Shown here: piece by piece, positions 53,983-59,491 of the stretch
Layout of the letters: the number at the start of each line of letters is the position of its first letter
Numbering within the stretch: the stretch's first letter is position 1
Assembly: GCA_902556425.1 (NCBI GenBank)
Contig: CACDWG010000015.1
Location: 1 to 59,491, forward strand
Length of the DNA stretch: 59,491 nt
Direction: 5' to 3'
Source: UBA4421 sp002704225
GTDB lineage: Bacteria > Pseudomonadota > Gammaproteobacteria > Pseudomonadales > Azotimanducaceae
Program-made: the position numbers and the translations under genes
The notes under the pieces: generated by a model
The model's input: the letters and a program-made list of their open reading frames with translations, nothing else
Told to the model about the DNA's origin: nothing
The model's database searches: none

Positions 53983-55938
53983 CTATCGAGGCCCTACCCA
54001 AATCGGCGAGGACCAACCCCGCTCCTGAACCGTTGCAGCCAAATCCGCTGGCAGGTCCTTACCAGCACTATTGGCTAGTCGTGTCGTCCAACGGCATGTT
54101 GGATTTTCCAACACGCGCGCATAATAAAACGCCGACTCGTCAGCCGAAAATTCCGGGTCTGAAAAAGTTGCCTGTAACTCGGCAGCTCCTCGACCGCCAA
54201 TTCGCTCACAGGTTCCAAGGTCTACTTCTGCCGTTGTGCTGGGACATTTGCCATCTTCGCCGGGGACTCGTTCATTCGAACAAACCACATCCCAGACGCG
54301 CTGCTGTGTTTCACCATTGGACACCCAACCCTTGACGATCTGGATGCGATCAAGAGGCGCTTCTACAGGATCCTGCGCGGCCCAAACCCAGAACCTGGGC
54401 GATTCCGTTGCAGCGAGATCAGCGCCCATGGGTACTCCTCGTTCATAGGCAAGCGCTATCGAATCCTCTTGGGCACCGATGTTTTCGGGAAAGTCGCCGG
54501 CGAAAAATCGGATTCGAAGTCGCGAGCCGCTGGTTGCGAAGGTTTCCCGCCGTTGCAATGCATCGAAGATCTCAGCGCGCGTATTGGCTTTCGCCCACAC
54601 TCCAGCCAGTCCACCCGGCGAGAAACGGCGAATGGCACCTGCCACCGGATGATCTGCCGCTAACAATCGGTCGACAGCAAAGCCAAGGCCTTCGGCTGGC
54701 TGATAGCGAACGGGGATGCCCGGCCGAGTGTTGCCCGGATCTGATGTGTGGGTGTCGGTGGAACCGATAACTCCTAACTGATAAGGGTTGAGTCCAACCT
54801 CGGTTTCAAGCGCAAGCCCATCAAGCAGTATATTCCGCAAAAACGAATTTTTGCTCGCGCACCGCCCCTCGCCGTCTTCCTCGCAGGGCGGGAATATGTT
54901 GCCGACATTGCAGTCCTCGTCAGACGCGCCGACGCCGATCTGACACTCGGAATTCCCTTTCATCTGCGTCACTTCAAACAGGCGCTCAATGCGCGCACGC
55001 CGCTCTAAGTCCTCGCTGGTGTAGGCCGACCCATCCTCATCAGTACGAGAAAATGTCAGGCCCCAGGAGTAATTAGTGTTATGCGGAATGGTGAGCACCT
55101 CACAAGGCGCTACGCAGGCTTCATCAAGCTGATCGAAGAACTCCTTCTGATTGCGCACATCTAAGGACGAGATCGCGCGAGGGATAACTTCTGATCCGCG
55201 AAAAATTACGTTTCGATGAAGCATGCCCATGTCTCTTAACAACGAAGAAAACTCATAGCCGATTAAGGCGGTGAATCGCCCGGGCTCGTCATGAGCATTA
55301 GCTACTGCCTGCACACGTTGCCAAGTATCAATCTCGTTTGCTCTGCAACGCAAATCATCACCGCAAATGATATACGCACGAGGTGCCGGTCTGGCGCCTG
55401 CCGTCGCAAAGGCCTGATCCAGCATCTGGGCCATATCGATATCGCCAGAACGAGAGTCTCGGCACCAGTCGGTATCAAATTCCCGAGACTCAGGAATGGA
55501 AGTACAGGGCAAGTGCGCTTCAAATCCTTCGGCATGGTCAGTTAAGGCTACAAAATCGAGAGGCGACTGCAATCGTGCTTCTGCACCCCCAGGCAATTCG
55601 ACTTTTTCGCCTTTCGCAAAACGGTAAACCGCGTTTGGGCCGAGGCGATTGCCTCCCGCATAAGCGTCCATAGACCAGCTTGTATGCACATGCAGATCGC
55701 CGAACAGTGCAGTTCCGAGTGGATAACGTTCAATATCGACAGCCGGCGCTGGAATGGGGGGTGCCGATAAATGTGTCTGAGGGACGCTGTCCGGGTCAGT
55801 GCAGCCAATCAACATCATGTACAGGCACAAAAGCCCAACTGCCCTTTTCACGTTACGCACTTTGGCACGCAAAAAGATACCGACCTTTTGCGCATAACTG
55901 TTGGTTTTTTGGCCGCAGAGTTCAATAAACGAGGTCAT
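53983..55938 (-). CDS. DUF3604 family lipoprotein (PHP-like hydrolase)
   Basis: 651 residues. The N-terminal part has a hydrophobic segment ending in the lipobox LIGC (about residues 43-46), although 36 charged residues before it make ATG at 55938 questionable; GTG at 55851 would give a cleaner signal. The DUF3604 body has GDLHVHTSWSMDAYAGG near 79 and VALTDHAEGFEAHL near 130, His/Asp motifs like those of PHP metal hydrolases, and IGSTDTHTSDPGNTRPG later. The family's substrate is unknown. It lies upstream of the selenoprotein gene on the same strand, 178 bases away, and is divergent from the AraC-type gene. Confidence 0.82.
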   Translation of the reverse strand: MTSFIELCGQKTNSYAQKVGIFLRAKVRNVKRAVGLLCLYMMLIGCTDPDSVPQTHLSAPPIPAPAVDIERYPLGTALFGDLHVHTSWSMDAYAGGNRLGPNAVYRFAKGEKVELPGGAEARLQSPLDFVALTDHAEGFEAHLPCTSIPESREFDTDWCRDSRSGDIDMAQMLDQAFATAGARPAPRAYIICGDDLRCRANEIDTWQRVQAVANAHDEPGRFTALIGYEFSSLLRDMGMLHRNVIFRGSEVIPRAISSLDVRNQKEFFDQLDEACVAPCEVLTIPHNTNYSWGLTFSRTDEDGSAYTSEDLERRARIERLFEVTQMKGNSECQIGVGASDEDCNVGNIFPPCEEDGEGRCASKNSFLRNILLDGLALETEVGLNPYQLGVIGSTDTHTSDPGNTRPGIPVRYQPAEGLGFAVDRLLAADHPVAGAIRRFSPGGLAGVWAKANTRAEIFDALQRRETFATSGSRLRIRFFAGDFPENIGAQEDSIALAYERGVPMGADLAATESPRFWVWAAQDPVEAPLDRIQIVKGWVSNGETQQRVWDVVCSNERVPGEDGKCPSTTAEVDLGTCERIGGRGAAELQATFSDPEFSADESAFYYARVLENPTCRWTTRLANSAGKDLPADLAATVQERGWSSPIWVGPR

Positions 55939-56069
55939 GGCGAAAACCCTATCTCCAGAAATTTCTCAATGGCTTTGCGGTCGTGGCCAGCCTAAGAACT
56001 CATCCCCAGGATCCAGGCCAATCGACTCGTTAAGGCTTTAAGATAGCGAACCCGAAGAAAAATATGGAA

Positions 56070-56106
56070 TGATAATCGGCCAAACAGCGGGTGATAATCG
56101 GCCAAA
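56070..56106 (+). promoter_or_regulatory. Pair of 15-bp direct repeats, likely regulator binding sites
   Basis: TGATAATCGGCCAAA occurs at 56070-56084 and 56092-56106, start-to-start distance 22 bases, about two helical turns. The site is 44-81 bases before the AraC-type gene and about 130 bases from the DUF3604 gene start. Direct repeats with this spacing suit AraC-family proteins, so autoregulation or control of the divergent gene is likely. Confidence 0.7.
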
Positions 56107-56150
56107 AGCCTTGTTAGAATTTCGTGTCTTAAGCCTCAGTAGAATACAGC

Positions 56151-57158
56151 GTGGCAAACAGTCATCCGCACTTCGAATTCCTAAGACAACTTACACTCAT
56201 GATTGAGCAGGCTGGCAGCAGCATGGAACAGGTGCTTGCGCTGTCCGAACTTGAACACAATCCTCGCATGGGGATTAGCGAACGCGTCAAGCAAGAATCT
56301 GATGCGGTAATCATGTTACAAAGCGCAATTGAACTGACTAAAAACCCCGCACTACCCCTACATCTGGGGCGTCGCTTTGACGTGACTGCTCTAGGCAGTT
56401 ACGGTTTCGCGATCATGAGCTGCACCGACTTAGGCAGTTGTATGCGTATCATGAAACGGTATCAGACAACTCTGGGTGCGGGCCCTTTATGGCGGGTACT
56501 TGATCACGAGGCGGGCCTGGCAATTCGAACATCCATCGCATTAGGTAGCCCAGATCAGCGCAGAGTTGTGTCCGAACTCGTCTTTTCGCAACTCTGCTCC
56601 ACCGCTGAGTTTCTCATTAACGACCACCTCAGAGGCGCAGAATTGCAGCTTTGCTACACGGCACCAGACTATGCATCCGAATACGAACAGCTTCTCTCGA
56701 TTCCAGTCTCCTTCGATCAGCCCCATAACCAGTTGCTGCTCCCCAAGACACTATTGAGTTGCCCCGTGCGCACTGCGAATCGCGACGGACACGAGGTCTT
56801 TTTGCAGCAGTGTGAAGAGATGCTGCAGGACCGCAACAAAATTGAGAATACCTCGGCAGCCGTGCGCCGTTTATTGCTCCAGTCAGCTGGAGACTTTCCA
56901 TGCGTTCGCCAAACAGCCCAACGTTTGAATCTAAGTGAACGAACGCTGAGGCGTCGACTTGAGGCGGAAACGAGCACTTTTCGCGCAATCAAAGAAGAGG
57001 TAAAGAACATTCTTGCGCTGAAATATCTCGCAAATACCCAACTCACCATTGCAGAAGTTGCAAGCTTGCTCGACTACACTGAAGCCGTAAATTTTCGCCA
57101 AGCGTTTACGCGTTGGCATGGCATAACGCCAACTCAGTACCGGCAACAAAGATTGTGA
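56151..57158 (+). CDS. AraC-family transcriptional regulator
   Basis: 335 residues. The N-terminal half fits the arabinose-binding-like domain of the OruR/ArgR-type regulators (LHLGRRFDVTALGSYGFAIMS in parts, near 70-90). The C-terminal HTH has QRLNLSERTLRRRLEAE near 259 and IAEVASLLDYTEAVNFRQAFTRWHGITPTQYRQQ (in parts, about 300-333). It binds DNA as a dimer and responds to an unknown effector. Start GTG at 56151 with a poor ribosome site. Two direct repeats upstream may be its own sites. The neighbouring DUF3604 gene is the most likely target. Confidence 0.9.
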   Translation: MANSHPHFEFLRQLTLMIEQAGSSMEQVLALSELEHNPRMGISERVKQESDAVIMLQSAIELTKNPALPLHLGRRFDVTALGSYGFAIMSCTDLGSCMRIMKRYQTTLGAGPLWRVLDHEAGLAIRTSIALGSPDQRRVVSELVFSQLCSTAEFLINDHLRGAELQLCYTAPDYASEYEQLLSIPVSFDQPHNQLLLPKTLLSCPVRTANRDGHEVFLQQCEEMLQDRNKIENTSAAVRRLLLQSAGDFPCVRQTAQRLNLSERTLRRRLEAETSTFRAIKEEVKNILALKYLANTQLTIAEVASLLDYTEAVNFRQAFTRWHGITPTQYRQQRL

Positions 57159-57297
57159 GTGCTTAACCGCATTGTTGGGCGAATTGATGCTGAAGGGGCC
57201 TACGCGCAAGAGATTTACGCGCTCAATACAATCGATTGGTTGGACCGCCGCCACGTTGATTTGTGAAAAATACAACCCTACAAATCGATGAGAAAAG

Positions 57298-57374
57298 TGG
57301 TCGGGGTAGAGAGATTCGAACTCCCGACATCCTGCTCCCAAAGCAGGCGCGCTACCAGACTGCGCTATACCCCG
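57298..57374 (-). tRNA. tRNA-Pro (TGG)
   Basis: 77 bases with encoded CCA. Acceptor stem CGGGGTA/TACCCCG, D arm GCGCAGTCTGGTAGCGC, anticodon loop TTTGGGA with anticodon TGG, T arm GGGAGTTCGAATCTCTC. It is on the same strand as tRNA-Arg and tRNA-His but 4.9 kb upstream of them. Confidence 0.97.
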
Positions 57375-57595
57375 AAGTGATCTAGTGAAGACACTGAACG
57401 TCAAGGTGGCGATCATACTGGCCTGCCAAAAGCCGGTCAAACACCTTCGGTGACTTTCGGGCTTTATATCGAGGATTAGGGGAAATCATTCAACATTAGG
57501 TTAACCCTGCCGGCAGTAGTAGTATGTGCCTCTTCCCCACGGCGTTACCGGTCTGGCCTAGCGAGTCCCAACGCGTCTATTAGTCTGGAGCTTTT

Positions 57596-58468
57596 ATGAC
57601 AGCGCAAATACTCGACGGAAATGCCCTAGCCAAGAGCATTCGTGAGCGGTTGCGCGTGGTCGTCCAGCAGTGGTCTGCTCAAGGCCACAGACCCCCAGGA
57701 TTGGCGGTCATCCTTGTCGGTGAAGACCCCGCTTCCGCCGTCTACGTCAAAGGAAAGCGACGCGACTGCGCAGAAGTTGGTGTTTACTCAAGAGCCCTGC
57801 ATCTGAATGCAGATATTGCCCAAGCAGAACTGGAAGCGCATATCGACGAATTGAACGCGGATCCAGCGATTGACGGGATTCTTGTGCAAAGCCCGCTATC
57901 TCCTCACCACGACGAGGACAGAATCATAGATCGCATTCTGCCCAACAAAGATGTCGACGGCTTTCACGCGTACAACATAGGGCGTTTAGCACTACGCCGC
58001 CCTACCCTACGAAGCTGCACCCCCATGGGTGTGATGCAGATGCTCGATCACATCAACACCGATTATAAGGGTCTGCACGCGACGATCATTGGGGCATCAA
58101 ACCATGTTGGCAGGCCCATGGGACTCGAACTTCTGCTTGCGGGCGTCACAGTAACCACCGCCCATAAGTTCACCAAGGATACCGGCGACATGGCACGCCA
58201 AGCCGACATCTTGATCAGCGCAGTTGGCAGGCCCGGCTTAGTCCCTGGCAACTGGGTTAAGGAAGGTGCAACGGTTATCGATGTAGGCATTACGAGAGGC
58301 GACAACAACAAACTGTATGGCGACGTCGACTTTGAGGCGGCCAAACAACGCGCCGCTTGGATCACACCGGTACCCGGTGGCGTGGGTCCCATGACCCGGG
58401 TCGCCCTACTGCAAAATACAATGCAGGCAGCTGCTGACCATCTGGGCATCCCTTGGGACGCTCTATGA
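57596..58468 (+). CDS. folD: Methylenetetrahydrofolate dehydrogenase/cyclohydrolase
   Basis: Bifunctional enzyme interconverting 5,10-methylene-, methenyl- and 10-formyl-tetrahydrofolate. 290 residues (288 in E. coli). Visible are GEDPASAVYVKGKRRDC (about 41-57, substrate Tyr and Lys), ILVQSPLSPH near 97, DVDGFHAYNIGRL near 121, and the cofactor-site ending TPVPGGVGPMTRVALLQNT near 260. GGAG lies seven bases before the ATG. The stop overlaps the lpxH start (ATGA). It supplies one-carbon units used by MetH in the same window. Confidence 0.96.
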   Translation: MTAQILDGNALAKSIRERLRVVVQQWSAQGHRPPGLAVILVGEDPASAVYVKGKRRDCAEVGVYSRALHLNADIAQAELEAHIDELNADPAIDGILVQSPLSPHHDEDRIIDRILPNKDVDGFHAYNIGRLALRRPTLRSCTPMGVMQMLDHINTDYKGLHATIIGASNHVGRPMGLELLLAGVTVTTAHKFTKDTGDMARQADILISAVGRPGLVPGNWVKEGATVIDVGITRGDNNKLYGDVDFEAAKQRAAWITPVPGGVGPMTRVALLQNTMQAAADHLGIPWDAL

Positions 58469-59205
58469 AACGGATTTTCTTTTCAGACCTGCATCTTGAC
58501 GACTCAAACTCTGCGGTGTTCGGCGCCTTCGCCAACATGGTGAGACATGAGGCCCAATCCGTTGACGAAATTTACATTCTCGGAGATCTGGTCGAAATGT
58601 GGGTCGGCGACGACGATACGTCGGAGCCAGCCGAGCAAATAGTCGACATCCTCCGCGAAGCCAGCGCGCTTGCAGCGGTGTTTGTTGTGCACGGCAACAG
58701 AGATTTTTTACTGGGTGAGCGCTTTTGCGAGCGCACCGGGGTCACGCTTTTGGAGGACCCATTTGTTCTTGATGGTGACATTTTACTCAGTCATGGCGAT
58801 CTCTTTTGCACAGATGATCATGCCTATCAAAACGTACGCAAGCTGTTGCGTAGCGACGCTTGGCAACAAGAACTCATGGAAAAATCCTTGGCTGACCGCC
58901 AGCAACTCGGCAAACAAATGCGCGCTCAAAGCATGCAGGCAAATGCCAACAAATCGACTCAAATCATGGACGTTAACGCCGCTGCAATCGGCGAAGCCAT
59001 GCGGATCAGTGGCGCAACCACCCTGATTCATGGCCACACGCACCGTCCGGCTGATTACCCCAAACGCGGAACAGACGCTTTCAGACGGATTGTCTTGGGC
59101 GACTGGCAGGACTGTGGCTGGCTGTGTCGCCAGGTAGACGACGATCTGAGCCTAGAGTGCTTTGGCCTGACGCATTACGCAGAACCCGAGACCGCTAACG
59201 CGTAG
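58465..59205 (+). CDS. lpxH: UDP-2,3-diacylglucosamine diphosphatase LpxH
   Basis: Lipid A biosynthesis: hydrolyses UDP-2,3-diacylglucosamine to lipid X and UMP at the inner membrane. 246 residues (240 in E. coli). Calcineurin-like metal sites: Asp8 and His10 (FSDLHLD), Asp41 (LGDLVEMW), Asn78 (HGNRDF), His110 (LLSHGD) and HGHTHRP. ATG at 58465 overlaps the folD stop by four bases, giving coupled translation. Its 3' end overlaps the opposing miaE gene by 11 bases. Confidence 0.95.
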   Translation: MKRIFFSDLHLDDSNSAVFGAFANMVRHEAQSVDEIYILGDLVEMWVGDDDTSEPAEQIVDILREASALAAVFVVHGNRDFLLGERFCERTGVTLLEDPFVLDGDILLSHGDLFCTDDHAYQNVRKLLRSDAWQQELMEKSLADRQQLGKQMRAQSMQANANKSTQIMDVNAAAIGEAMRISGATTLIHGHTHRPADYPKRGTDAFRRIVLGDWQDCGWLCRQVDDDLSLECFGLTHYAEPETANA

Positions 59206-59491
59206 GCACACCGCTGTGAAATCGAAACTGATGGTCTTCGCTGGTAATAAGCTGAGCATCTAGGGCCAGAAACACATCAACCCGCTGCTGAAAGTCGTCG
59301 TAACCACCGCCTTGGTCGTTGGCGGTTTTTGCAAGTTGCAAATAGTCCTGAAAGTGCCGGGCTTCAGAGTTGAGCAACGAAGCGTAAAGCCCTGCCACGC
59401 TGTTCGATAACACTTGAGTGAGACCCGCAAATCGCTCACAGGAGCGGGCTTCGACCACTGCACCACAAATCAACAGATCAACCAATCGCTT
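59195..59491 (-). CDS. miaE: tRNA 2-methylthio-N6-isopentenyladenosine hydroxylase MiaE (3' part)
   Basis: Diiron monooxygenase that hydroxylates the modified base next to the anticodon. Only the C-terminal 98 residues are in the window; the frame is open to the last base (59491). Recognised by KRLVDLLICGAVVEARSCERF (in parts) and LNSEARHFQDYLQLA, which hold the metal-ligand Glu and ExxH pattern of the family. It is convergent with lpxH, overlapping it by 11 bases. Confidence 0.88.
   Translation of the reverse strand, partial: KRLVDLLICGAVVEARSCERFAGLTQVLSNSVAGLYASLLNSEARHFQDYLQLAKTANDQGGGYDDFQQRVDVFLALDAQLITSEDHQFRFHSGVPTR

Noticed and set aside
1..59491. CRISPR array, prophage or intact insertion sequence
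   Set aside because: No spaced repeat array, no phage structural genes and no transposase gene were seen in the window.

Overview
The window looks like a chromosomal segment of a free-living, probably marine, gammaproteobacterium. The housekeeping genes, their order and the extended Shine-Dalgarno motifs are gammaproteobacterial. NhaB, a Kef-type antiporter, AcuI, a ceramidase-like enzyme and two TonB-dependent receptors fit an oligotrophic marine lineage related to Halieaceae/Spongiibacteraceae. The species assignment is inference; there is no rRNA gene to settle it.

Layout. 1-27.7 kb is almost all core genome: a 3' gene fragment, DAHP synthase, nfuA, metH, a siroheme sulfite/nitrite reductase with its DUF934 partner, a Kef-like antiporter, acuI-sohB, an SCP2-like protein, nudC, nhaB, dnaQ-rnhA-methyltransferase, mltD, and the classic block ppiD-hupB-lon-clpX-clpP-tig. 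27.9-47.4 kb is accessory and catabolic: a TPR lipoprotein, a carboxylesterase lipoprotein, an epimerase, two crotonase-family enzymes, an Asn-heptad coiled-coil protein, an operon of a D-aminoacylase-like amidohydrolase, an SDR and small membrane proteins, a TonB receptor, a Fur-box-controlled siderophore receptor and a ceramidase-like enzyme. 47.5-52.1 kb is a small putative genomic island: three unfamiliar genes (a polytopic membrane protein, a coiled-coil/TM2/SH3 protein and a TerB-like protein) lie between two near-identical 27-bp direct repeats, and the right copy lies beside the 3' end of tRNA-His. 52.1-57.4 kb holds tRNA-His, tRNA-Arg and tRNA-Pro, interrupted by a putative selenoprotein gene, a DUF3604 gene and an AraC-type regulator. 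57.6-59.5 kb returns to core genes: folD, lpxH and a partial miaE.

The most striking item is at 52659-53804 (minus strand). A peroxiredoxin/thioredoxin-like gene is split by one in-frame TGA exactly where the first cysteine of the W-C-x-x-C redox motif should be, giving W-U-P-P-C. An imperfect hairpin with a G-starting apical loop follows the TGA at a bacterial SECIS distance. The simplest reading is a membrane-anchored selenoprotein that ordinary gene callers would break into two genes.

Other items worth attention are seven consecutive Asn-headed heptads in an uncharacterised coiled-coil protein; a TM2 domain whose two helices are separated by an SH3-like domain; an mltD gene whose lipoprotein signal peptide is encoded in frame but has no ATG, GTG or TTG start; two unlisted-size small membrane proteins; an 18-bp perfect palindrome before a TonB receptor; and paired 15-bp direct repeats before the AraC-type gene.
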